From: Corella eumyota
Lineage: Eukaryota; Chordata; Ascidiacea; Phlebobranchia; Corellidae
Assembly: GCA_963082875.1 (NCBI GenBank)
Contig: OY720098.1
Span: 8,246,001 to 8,310,000 of the forward strand
Length of the DNA: 64,000 bases
Direction: 5' to 3'
Position 1 is the first letter of the stretch. The number at the start of each line of letters is the position of its first letter. The position numbers were made by a program, and so were the translations under genes. The notes under the pieces were generated by a model. It saw only the letters and a list, made by a program, of their open reading frames with translations, was not told the origin of the DNA and did not search any database. Below are positions 12,438 through 24,053 of this stretch, piece after piece.

Positions 12438-15400
12438 CTAAAAAATGGCCAAAAAAATTTTAACAAAATATTAAGCCAAAAAAAACATTTAATTCGGGTC
12501 TATGAAAGAGTATATAAACTATCCACAATTTTCCCTAAGATTTGATCTTCTTTTTATGATAATTACACCATTTATTAGAAGAAGAAAGTTATGTTTTAAT
12601 ATTTTTGTTGCCATAAATAAGCAAAGCGACTAATGGAAAGAACCACGCCTTGTGTAGCACGTGCTAGCCCATGTTGAATCATAACAGGAAAAAATAAAAA
12701 TCATAAACATATTAAAAATACAAAAGTGACTCAGAAAAAAAAACACGTTCAACGCCAGTCGGGTCGTCTGGTCACCGTCTGGGGTTTATACAGTTAAAAA
12801 TAAACACATTAGCGCGGCCTTGTTATTATTTACCCAAGCCCCGCGCCCCTAAATGTAACACCTATAGTGTAAAGCTCGTTTGAAAGGCTAGCTTGGGCTG
12901 GTTAAGGCAATACAAATAATGAAAAAGGGTTGTTTATTTTTATAAGCATTTCAGCGTTATTTTTGTATCTGTTTAAATGCGTTGGGTCGCCCACGGTTAA
13001 TTTCAAAATGGTTTCAACGGAAAAATATGAATTAAAATATGTAAAAAGTCACTAATGACAGTGTTGAAATAAAATGTTAACAAAATAATTTGTGAAGAAT
13101 TTTGTATATTTGGGGTCACATCCATCACCTGATCTCTAATAAATCAAAATAACACCAAAATTAAGAAGACAAAAAATCAACAAAGAATAACAACCTCATA
13201 TTAATTAAATTCAAAAAAAACTTTGATGTTTTTATTTTTTTGTATCCAAATAAAACAAAAATTAAATTTCCCGAAAATAATCTTACTCGACCCGCGTCAT
13301 CGACCACGTGTTTTGTCTCGGGTTACGTCACGGGCAACTGAAAGTGCAGCGGGGTGTGACGTAAGTGTCACGTCACAGGTTAAGGAGAGATCAAAATCGG
13401 GGGAACCGGAAGTTGCGTGAAGTTGTTTTAGGGGACAGCAAAAAACAAACATTTCAGATGTAATTCAAACCCGAAATTTTATAGTTTTTCAAAGGGTTTC
13501 GATATTGACTGAAAATTGAGCTGGTAATGATGTTTTGAGTTAAATAGGTTCCGCTTTTTTAAGCAACACGATACTTATTTTAACAAGGAGAATTTCTAAG
13601 TTTTTTTTTTTTTTTTCCAAATTTTGGTGCGTGCAAAACCGCAATAAAAACACACCCTTAAAAATCGTAAAACGGGAAACTAATCGAACAAACAATTACC
13701 CGAAACGGTCGATTAAAAGCGAAGAATAAAAATATTCGCGACCTAGTCATTTCAGTATCGTCGTTACGAGGAAATGCGTTATCGGCCAACGATATCAATC
13801 GGGTTTCGATCCATTACTTTACACTCTCAAATCCGGGTCCCAATCCACCTGAGTAAAGAAGCCAGCGGCGCCGAGGTCCACCCTTAATCGCATTATACCA
13901 TCGCATCAGCACGCCACACAAGACGTATTGAACCCGGAAACGTGACGTCATAAGGATTTTATGCTTGTGTTAAGCCGTTGAGGTCGGGGCGTTGATAGGA
14001 TTTCCGGATCGCGTTTTTTCCAAGGTTTTTATTATAGGGTGTGGTAATGACGTATATTATGGCTCCACATGCCACCAACGGCGGCCCTAATCACGTGTCA
14101 CGCTGACGTCACAATGTTGTTGTGTTTTATGAAAAGTGCTTCAAAATATTGATATATTGACGCTGGAAAATGTATTAAAGCCAGCTTAACCACTTTAGAT
14201 AATAAAAACAAATATTATTTGGTAAAATTAGTTGTCAAAACAAATTTAAATAAAATTCTTTACAAAACATTCTTTTTTTTCCAAATACAAGTTCAGTTAA
14301 AAACCTATTTTATTTTGAATTAATAAGAACTTAAAATTAAGTCTCGTAAAATTAGGGTGGTCGTCACGTGACTGAAAATATTCACCATTTTTTTAATAAG
14401 ATTTTGTAACAAAACTGAGAGGAAATGATAAGTTTACACGTTCCAGCACTAACATGATTTTTAAGGGGTAAGGGATTACAAGAGATCCCGCACAACGAGC
14501 GGGAGCTTTACCCAACACAATAACCACTTCATTAAACCAACACGACTTTGTGTACGTGTCACAGTGTTGAGATAACCAATATCCACATTTCAATGGCTAG
14601 CTTGCATACGCGCGAAATCCGGATCAAACTGGATCTAGCCGGATAAGGAGGGATGTCATATGCACTTAGGTAGAAAGGCTGTTTGTAGGCTCGCTCCTAT
14701 AGGTTTTTAGATCATATAGCTAAGTGAATAATGCACGAGTAAAGATTCCTAATGTAAACAAATTACCGGGGAATAATAAAGTTTGTCGGTAAACGATCAA
14801 AAATCGCATGTTGACTCGTCATATGCGCTAAGCCAGGGCGAGTTTACATAAGAAGAAGGCAAGTCGCCGCCCAGATGAGCGATCATTCCATTAAAGTACG
14901 ACGCAAACATGATATTAAAAGCTCTTTCATCCGATATCGCACCCCAGCCCAGCAGTGAGAAATCGAATGTTATTTCAACGCTGTTGTTTCAAGCAGGGAG
15001 ATTACTTATGGGGAGATGTGGCGTTTAAGTAATGACAAATCGAATCGATATTGCCAGTGGCGCCACTGATATGACTTATCTCAGAGAGCTTGGGTTCGAT
15101 GTTGTATTACGCGAGACGCGGAAACGCTTATGCCGGCCCGGAAGATATTCGTTGATAAAATGACGAAATATAATTCACACGAAATAAAAATTGAAAAATC
15201 TAATTTAGTTTTCGACACTGGCCAACTATGATAACACATCTGTAGAAGCAGCAAGTTAATAAAATTATCGATTACCAACATAAAAAATATTTTAAATTAA
15301 TGATGGTAAAATCCTACCAATAATCAAAAAAACATTCATTTTGTTATTATCATCAACTCGGTGACGTGACTGACTAGAGTGTGGGTTAATGAGTGGTTAG

Positions 15401-18400
15401 CTGGCTGAAAACTGTCACGTGATCACCCAAACCCATCATATGAGTTCTATTTCTGTACCGTAACTGCGTGAGAACCAAGTTAATGTGGTGGATCGAGTAT
15501 TTCATTTCGATTCCAACCGATATTTCGATGCTGCGCTCAGGCAGAGCACGCACGCCGTAGCGCGGTCTCAACCGCTTATTACCCGGCCGTACTAATGCTA
15601 CATAATACGTTGTTGCCCTGGTGTTGGTCGGGCTAATGACAAGGCGACAGCGAAGCTTATTACGGACTATATTGATAGCGGTTATTACACGAGCACCAGC
15701 GTTGATTGCCATGGGAAAATTCGACGAAAGAAATTACCTGTTGGTCGGGGATATATCAGCGTCCTGTTTATTACCCTTTATCACCTTTTCCTAATGGATT
15801 TCAAATCGGAATATTAAAATAAGTGCATTTTCACATGGTGTAAAAATAAACTTAAGGTTGAAATAGCTACATGTAAGTGTGTAGGCGTATTCAAATATCC
15901 TGGTTAGTAAATTAAATAGGGTTAAAAATAAACCCAGTACAAACATTTTCTATCTCACAACAGGGTTATTGGAACAAAACTATGTCGCCATATTGCGGTT
16001 CAGGCATAATTAGGAAACAAATAGCGGTTACGAAAAGCCACTTTAATTCGGGAGCAATTTGTAAGCAATTCTCACAAGTACAAAACAATGAACCCACGGA
16101 TAAATACAAGTCTCGTTCGATCCACGAAAAGTCATTAATGTCTCCGAAATGACCACCCCTGACTTGGCAGTAATAAGGGCAAGGGTAAGGTTATACACAA
16201 GCGCAGGTGAAAATTGGGTATCGCGTAGATAAAGCAATTAATTTACGGTGTGAGAAGCGCCAGAATGGCGTACCGTATACTAACGGATATTAGGAACAGT
16301 CAAAAAATTTCAGAATTAAAAAAATCGCTACTTCGCCATTTTTTTAAATTGTTTAAAAATTAACTGTTTTAGAATTGCAAATGGTTACGCCCCTTCTTAA
16401 CTATGACGTAGATTTAAGACAACCGACTGGTCAACTGACTATAATGATCACGTGACATGCAATCATGGATCCGAAAATGTCGCTTGAGTTATTTTCTCAC
16501 GATAGTTCCAGGACATGGGACACTAAGTTGAACGTTATACAACTGTGTCCGAAGCAATTTAAGTGTGCAAAACATGGAAAGAGTTAATGCAGTTAGAGCC
16601 GGGGGATTGGGAGAAGGGTGTAATTACTGCACCCGCGTGTAAGTTACATAACGACACTGTAACCGCAGAAACATAAAACGCAATGTTTGTTTGTTTTAAA
16701 AGCAAATAAAAACAAACACATGCAAATTTAACTCGACCTAAACTTATCGGATTTTATGATTAAAACCTGTCATTTTTAATTAAAATATTTTAAAGGTTAA
16801 AAAAGGCGGTACCAAAACTGTAACTTATAGTATATGCCAAGGTAGTAGTACACTTACCTATACTGAATAACCGTAAAACACCCCTATAGTGCATATATGG
16901 ACAATAGCTTGCAATTAACTCTAACGAAACGCGTGGAGGGGACCCACCCCCATTGTATGTTACTGGTCCAAAACGTATAATATTACAACCACGCATTTGC
17001 GCAACAATAAAGAAAATGTGGCATCCATCAAGCGGATTAATTTCGTGACGTACGTGACCGGCCGGGTTGCAACACGTGATACGAAAATGGGTGACGTCAT
17101 TTTCGAGATATTTTTAAAGAGGCCGAAATCGCTACAAAATTTTATTGACACTTAACTAGAAGGGGTAGTTTTCAATTTTTTAACAATTAATTTTGCTGTT
17201 CTAAGATACTAAAATTCACCCTTACGTATAAAAATGATGTATTATCTTTTTCTGTCCAATTTGCAAAAAAAGCTGGGTCTGTAATATAGTCGTCATTGGC
17301 TAAAATTAATAAGATTGCAGTTCCGGGTACGGAGCGTTGATGGCAATAAGGGGTGACGGGCAAACAAAGCAATCAAGCGACCTGGATCTACGGTAGAACA
17401 ACCATGAAAGACTTTGCTCTCAACGGTGCGGTTTAAACGGTATATGGGGGCTAAAAGTTTAAGAAGGAACTAAAAAAAAACGGGAGAAAATTGGAGATCG
17501 GCTCGCACGAGCTGGCTTGAAAGACGAGGTCCTAGCAAAAATAAACACACGACAAACTGTCGCGCGGATCTCGAATATACCGAGCTGGGGCTGGAAATTT
17601 TTGGGACAGTCCTGTTGTGACACGCTGTCCTTTTTTCAGTAAAAGGGAAAATAGGAGCTGTTCGGATAGGAATGTCGTGTGTAAACCCCTTGCCTATGTT
17701 TAAACAAGACGTGACATAACTGTCAATGGTAAGATAACAATCAAAATAAAAGTTTCCAGGCACTTATCCCAACCGGAAAACTGAATTTTTAGATGAGGGT
17801 TAAAACAACAAAGTTACGGAAATTTTTTATATACCGGGTATAACGTTAGAGTTGCATTGTATTTAAAAACCATACAAACACGTGACCCTATACCCAATAT
17901 GATAAAGCAAAACAAGGTTGCATTATAGCTTTGCAAATAAAATTATTTTAACTTAAAAAAAAACAGGGCAAAAATCAAAATAAAATCCCCAAATTTATGC
18001 AAAGTTTTTATTCTGATGAACCACTTGCACGCAACATTGTATTCGATTCTAGATACAAAAATCACAATAGGAATTTTAACTTTAAACCTTTGGTAATCTT
18101 ATTGTGCTGCAGATTCAATTTCTCATTGTTCCATACTTGTTTTTTCATTGTTCTCACGCAACAAAGCAAGTCGCCATTTTGCATGCCGAAAAATGTTTTG
18201 AGTAAATTTTTAGTATTTTGGAGTTTAAAAATAATCGCCAAAAGAAAAAGATAAAATATTTCTGCTTGTTGTAAATTTAAATTTTCCAAAATATTTTTTT
18301 TACATTTATAAACGTGGAGCAAATGTATTTATTTTAAGACATTTTTGTTCGGTTTCGTTTCTTTTTTTTTACGAATGTTGTATAATATTTAATTTAATAA

Positions 18401-21311
18401 AAACCAATTTTTATAAATTTAAACAAGCTACAAATGTAAGACAACTCGTTATTTTTACAAACAAAATGAGTCATTAAATTAAATCTCGTCCGCCATGTTT
18501 AAGAAAAACAAGAAACTTGACAAAAAGTCCGCGCGTGCCATGAAGAATGGTTGATGAGGGTTTAATTTCCGTCTATTGTTGAATTCTATCAAATTCGTGT
18601 TGTTCAAATTAGGGGTGAGAAGCCTGGGAAAATTTGCACTTGCAACTTTCGCAGGCTCTTGGCCTGTAGTGAGATAAATACAAGGCATTGTGACTGTGTT
18701 GTTGTTACTAGTGATGTACAATAGACTGGCTACACGTTCTACAACTGAACCCGAATAAATTAAACTTCGAATTGAATTTTTTCGAAGAATAAACCAGTTT
18801 TGCATAAAAAAAACAAGATTTGATTCTAAAGAATGTAGATTTGTTGAATAAAAGAATTATCAGTAATCTCTAAAGTAAAGAAATGTTGTTAAAACAAAAA
18901 TCTGCCAAGTAAAATGTCGTTGCCTGTTTTTGTTTAAAAGGCAAATAAAGGGAACAAAAAGAATTTAATTTTAAAATCTAAATATATCCCAGGATTTTCT
19001 ATTTGTATCTTCCATTTAAGCAAATTTTACCTAAATATCAAGGAATATTGATATTGTAAACCAAGAATAAAGATATAGACCCTCCCTGTAAATAAATAGA
19101 TGACATAATATTATAAATAATGAAAACCACATCAAAATCGATCTTTTGTTAAGAAATGTTCGACTTTAGAATAAAAATAATTTCAACTTAATCAAACAAG
19201 ATTATTTAGTATTATTTTTGAGAGCACACCGTGATTTTTGCGTAATAATTTTCCAATTTTTTTTTTTGGATTTAGACATCCCGACTCTGCCCACTAACGA
19301 TAAAAGTTAACAAAGAGACAACTATTGGTAATAAGTATTTACTCAATGCTGCAAACTAGCGGCGAAAAGTTTAACAAAAATAATTTGCCAGAAACTACTC
19401 CATAGCATCTTCTAGCGGATTAAATTTTTTTGAATTTTTATACCATGCGGTTTTCTAATAGAATGAAAATTCTGTTTTAATGGATTTTATATTAATTTTT
19501 AAAAGAACCCTTATTAAAAACATATAAAAATATATATATATATATATATATCGGTATATACACCCGTACATAAGTATGGCAATTTTTTGAATTTCATAGA
19601 AATGAATTGTGGCTTTGTTGTTATCATAACACCATACAAAAAGAATTGCAAGTAACATATTTGCACTGAAATCATTTTGTTGTTATGTATTTGTTACATA
19701 TTACTACTGTAACATAATATTTATATAGATGTCTTTTTAAATAAAAAACAACTATTTTAAACACAAAAGGAAGTAACCACATGTTACTTAGACTTTTATA
19801 TTCATTTAATTCTTACTGATAATACATAATACATTAATATATATATGTAGTAAAAAAAGTTTAAAACTATTTTGTACTAACCTTTTGTATATGTAGAGTA
19901 TTTATCATATAATTAATATTAAAAAAAAAATTAACAAAATAATATAAATTTAGAATATGGAAATAGTAAAAATTCAATATTTACCTTTGCGATAATAACT
20001 GCAGGTAAATTACATGCTTGTAGTGCAGTTAATACTGAAATAGGAGTAAAACCTGAACCCAGAACAAATACGATGCTTGTGGTAAATATGACAAACAACA
20101 ATCCAACAGCAGATCTTTTGTTGTAATACTAAAAAAAAATAAAAACATTAAAAAATTTAACTACAACTCTACATGTGGATAATTTTGTATGGGTTATTAC
20201 GTAAAAAGATTTCAAAAAAATATTTATATGTTTTTATATGTTTAATAGATATTTCTTAAATTATGAATTAAAAAATTAAAGATTAAAAAAATTTAAAAAA
20301 TACACATATATATTGATATTAAATTTACTTTAGTTTAACATATTACTTCATAAGTTTAATTTACCTGTATAAGAAATCCAATAAGAATATTTTGAATCAG
20401 CAAAAAGAATGAATCACCCCATGAACTATAAACAAAAAAATGTTATATTGCAGTCAGTGGTTTTGTATTGCCAATTCACCACACTTAAGTTAAAAGATAA
20501 TATATAAATCGCTATACAATAACCCAAAAAAATCGTTTTTGATGCAACAAAATGACACGCAAGTTACTCGAAAATTTTTACTGTTTAATATTTAAAGTAT
20601 ACTAAAAACAAAAACTTTGAAAACTGAATCACCTGAATGGAAAGCCTCTGACAAAGCTGTAAGTCAACATAGATGTAATGGCATACATTTCTAACATCAA
20701 TGAATTAAAACTAACACCCTGGCCACTTTGTGCAGAAACAATCTTCTGGATTTGTGGAACCTTAACTATAACATCGAATAAATACGGCAATATTTAAACA
20801 GCTCATTCATTAGGTAAAAAAAACCTTAAATTGTTAAAATATTTAAAAAAAACAAAGAGTTTTAATCCAAAAATATTAAAAGAGAATTTTCTTACCAAGA
20901 ACTGCTCCAAGAACAATTGAATAACCAAGAAGTTTGCTGATAATTGCCTTGATACATGGTACTACATGAAATAATTAAAAATTTTAAGACAAAAAGTATA
21001 TATGTTTTGATAAAAAAAGTTAAAATAAAAATCATTAAGTCTCTAAATCCACAAATTACCAAAGTGGTACTAAAATGACAAATTTTAATAATCAAAATAA
21101 TGATAAGTGCAATTAATAAAACATCAAATTTAGTACCATAGCAAACAACTTAAGTAATAACCCAGTAGACAATATTTCTATATACAAACAGACAAAAACA
21201 AATACCCCAAAAAAAGAAAAAACTCTTACCATCTAGAAAGTTGAAATCCACAAAAAACTTGTTGTAGCAAGTCTCAGTCATTATTAGATTCATTGCAGAC
21301 TGAAATGCCAT
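12228..21311 (-). CDS. Mpdu1: Mannose-P-dolichol utilization defect 1 protein (MPDU1)
   Basis: ER multi-pass PQ-loop protein needed for transferases to use dolichol-phosphate mannose and glucose in N-glycan, O-mannose and GPI-anchor assembly; its biochemical action is unsettled. Six coding exons, in transcript order: 21311-21230, 20961-20896, 20765-20633, 20425-20365, 20128-19985, 12437-12228. All have GT-AG borders and phases join to 231 codons plus stop (human protein about 247 aa). Residues 28-40 resemble the family's HVPCLK...SKGLG segment. The first PQ loop is VKVPQIQKI near 50-58, and [12 protein letters not shown] follows at 94. Exon 6 carries the best-conserved block, with [16 protein letters not shown] and [12 protein letters not shown]. 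The last codons read ALKSLLK then TAA; a weak donor at 12254 could instead lead to an unseen exon. An acceptor-like CCAG (21336-21339) 25 nt before the ATG could take a spliced leader. Confidence 0.96.
14091..14111. promoter_or_regulatory. E-box next to CRE palindrome
   Basis: TCACGTGT at 14091-14098 is followed five bases later by TGACGTCA at 14104-14111, inside Mpdu1 intron 5. The pairing of the two motif types recurs at 17072-17099. Confidence 0.3.
17072..17099. promoter_or_regulatory. E-box and CRE 20 bp apart
   Basis: ACACGTGA at 17072-17079 and TGACGTCA at 17092-17099 start exactly 20 bp apart in a G+C-richer block of Mpdu1 intron 5. A further TGACGTACGTGA composite lies just upstream at about 17046-17057. 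Confidence 0.3.
19531..19551. repeat. TA dinucleotide microsatellite
   Basis: About ten TA units in Mpdu1 intron 5, some 430 bp downstream of exon 5 in the transcript sense. Simple repeat. Confidence 0.9.
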
Positions 21312-21339
21312 CTTTATGTTTAACCTTCAAACCTTCTGG

Positions 21340-23340
21340 AATATTACAATTTACAGAAACACTTATACCTTTACTGTTTAAAATACTTTTTTGGGTCTAT
21401 TATAAAATAAAACATAAATTAAAATAAATTACAGTTTAATTCACTAAACAATGTATAAATTTAAGTCTTAAGTTTCAAAACACAACTTGACCTACGATAA
21501 TGCAGTTCAAGGTGTTTTATTAACATATAACAAATACAAACACATAGAAACAAAAAATATGTCATGCTTAAATAAACACAAAAATTTCAAAGTTTGCAAA
21601 AATACATTTTTTAAAAATCCTATATCTTAAAAACTAACCAATAAACACCTCGCCATATTACAACGTGGCAAATTTTTTACATTTTTTATTATTGAACCAG
21701 AAACCTTTGTTGCAAAAATCTATAAAAATAGGAATCCGTATGCTAGCGCCTCGGAGCTATTCAAAAACTTTAACCGTTTACCTACGTTAAACACTAAGTT
21801 CACATTACTTAACTTACATACTTGAAGAAAACAATTTTTAACTTTACAAAAATAATTCATAATGCATTAAACCTTTTTAGTTTCTTGTAATATTTTTTTT
21901 TTAGCAAAACAGTTTAACAGCTTATTGATCAAATGAAAATGCTGATGACAAAGAATTTAAACTTAGGTATGTTGTAAACTCGTACATAACGTAACTTAAC
22001 GTAAACAATTTGTGATAAATGAATATGTTTTGTTAAATAGCATAATAGCTATTTGTCTTTCCCAACGATAAATTAAGTCAAGCGTCGAGAACGGTCTAGC
22101 GATTTTGTGGCACTTGATAAATATTTGCAAACGTTCAATCAGGCACAAAACCAGCTATTTTCAGGCGTTTATGAATGTTCATTTTTGTACCATAATGTTC
22201 ATATTTTTTGATAAAGTGTTTTTATTGAACTTTAGCCTTTACGCCCATTTTCAATTAATAAGATAAATGATACTTAAAACGACGGTACACAAAATTTATT
22301 CCAGTGCCTCAATCGTTTATCAAATATTATTTGATAACCACATCCTGACTCTATATCTATAAAGTAACTTTATTGATTGCTTTAAGAAGTGTTATTTTTT
22401 TAAAACACACACATAATATATTTATTAAAGATAGTCGAGACTGAAAAATATTTGCTTATTAAGATAGCTCGCGACACTGAACTCAAATAACTATTTACTT
22501 TGGCTAAGATAAGGTAGATGGCTATATACCAGTTGCCTAACTGACATACTTTAGCTATTGTTTTGTATATTTTTACCGTATTAAAGTTCAGTATAAATAA
22601 ACAAAAATACTACAACATAAAAAACCAAGTTAGTTTTTCCAATTATTTGGAGAATTATATTGAACAAGATAGAAATTAAAATATTCGAAGCAAAAATGAA
22701 AAAAGCGCAAAATGGCGAAACAAAATAATGTACTTTCGAAATAAAACGTTAGTAAAAGTAAACATAGTTTATCTAGATTTTTTAATAAAGACTTTATATT
22801 TTAACTGGATTTAATTATTTATTATTTATCTAAAAAAATTCATATTTTGACCGGGTATTTCTAAGATGCAGTCCAATTTTCTATAACTTTAATTTTGTTA
22901 TTGCACTCAACAATTTCAAAGATTTACCACTCCAAAAATCATTTGTTACTGCAATTTCAAAAACAAAAAATTCCATTTTTCTAACCCTTAACTTTTAACC
23001 CACCTTATTAAATAGAGAATAAAAAGAACAAAAAAAGAAAAACTGCATAACTAATTTAGAAGCAATAAAAAATAATATAAGATTGTTTAACGTCAGTATA
23101 GCAAGAATTAAATAATTAAAACAGAATACTTGATAAAAAATTCACGGCATTTTAGCAAATTCATTAAAACGATAAAAATGAATTTATAACACAATGGCGG
23201 TAGTAACAAAATGCTAAAACTAGCAAAAATATCCAATAAAAACAATGCTTTAAAAACATTGTTCATAAAATGCATAAGAAATAAGATTATTTTTACGGTA
23301 TTGTTTAAAATAAAAATCTTAATATATTGTTTTTGTTTTT
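21340..23340. other. Intergenic region between Efnb 3' end and Mpdu1 5' end
   Basis: About 2 kb of AT-rich DNA between two head-to-tail minus-strand genes. No exon or repeat was recognised, and none of the exact CRE or E-box octamers of the flanking regions were found here. It should hold the Mpdu1 promoter in its left part, but no clear core promoter element is visible. Confidence 0.5.
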
Positions 23341-23346
23341 TTTATT
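23341..23346 (-). other. Candidate poly(A) signal of Efnb
   Basis: AATAAA on the minus strand about 315 nt after the Efnb stop codon; the first good signal found downstream. Confidence 0.4.
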
Positions 23347-23658
23347 GTATTTGATATTAACCTTTAAAAAATATTTTAAAAAATTATAAACTTGTTTAAC
23401 CAATGGGGTTGACAGTAAGCGAAAAATTTTAGCATGACCGTGGAAAAAAGGCAGCTACATGTACGACGTCATGAAGAATCATGTCGTCATGTAAGTGCTT
23501 TCTTGCGTGTCCTTGAACGTTAAGATAGTGGCTTTGCCTATTGGTTGTATACGACTTGTCCCGTCTAACCACGACTACCAGTTCACAGTTGAGCTCTCGC
23601 TGGACGATTGATACCATTACACGGCCAAGGCGACGGCCGATGACGTCATTTTAACACG

Positions 23659-24053
23659 TCACACCGCCACCACGGGGCCGTTAGTGTCCAAAAACGATTC
23701 GTTATACGAGGGAGGTGGTCTCATATCGCCGTGGTGAGAGGACAGAGTCGACGGCCGATGGCGGTCGTGGTCGGAGCCATGCAGGCGACTGTGTGACAGA
23801 TGGTGATGTGACGACGGTGCGATGGGGAGGAGGGTGACTTGTTGAAGAGGGGTCGACCCTCGAGTGGGGGTCATAGGCGGTGATTGATACTTCTTCATGT
23901 GCCGCCGCCTTCGGTACACTTTGTATCCCAAAAAACTTAGTAACACAATAAAAAGAACTGCGCATGCGCCAAGTACGATTCCAATCACCAGTCCGTTACC
24001 AGCTGGTGCTTCTGGTGCAGTTGGGGAAACTGCATTAACAACAGGAACGCCAC
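23659..24053 (-). CDS. Efnb: Efnb exon 5: juxtamembrane, membrane helix and cytoplasmic tail
   Basis: The exon encodes residues 223-353. A Pro/Ala-rich juxtamembrane piece is followed by a helix of about 23 hydrophobic residues (GLVIGIVLGACAVLFIVLLS and on), then the stop-transfer YKVYRRRRHMKKY. The tail is rich in His, Ser and Pro. It lacks the clustered tyrosines and the Tyr-Tyr-Lys-Val end of vertebrate ephrin-Bs but keeps one tyrosine in PPPSYNESF. The last residues could act as a hydrophobic-type PDZ ligand. A CRE palindrome lies 11 nt beyond the stop (23641-23648). Confidence 0.93.

Larger units (their letters stand above)
12438..19984 (-). other. Mpdu1 intron 5, unusually long, motif-rich
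   Basis: The 7.5 kb intron of an otherwise compact gene. No nested gene was recognised. Blocks at about 13.3-14.1, 14.4-15.8 and 16.4-17.8 kb are richer in G+C than their surroundings. They hold TGACGTCA at 13943, 14104 and 17092 and TCACGTGA at 14364, 15415 and 16448. The 17.9-19.98 kb end is plain AT-rich DNA with a TA microsatellite. Enhancers for Efnb or Mpdu1 are a plausible content, but this is inference. Confidence 0.6.

Noticed and set aside
15386-15712. 108-codon minus-strand open frame in Mpdu1 intron 5
   Set aside because: Lies in a CG-rich island where stops are rarer; the translation resembles no family.
18479-18805. 108-codon minus-strand frame with a GSVVERVA stretch reminiscent of repeat-derived frames
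   Set aside because: I could not align it to the SINE copies in this window or find tRNA promoter boxes, so a repeat call is unsupported.
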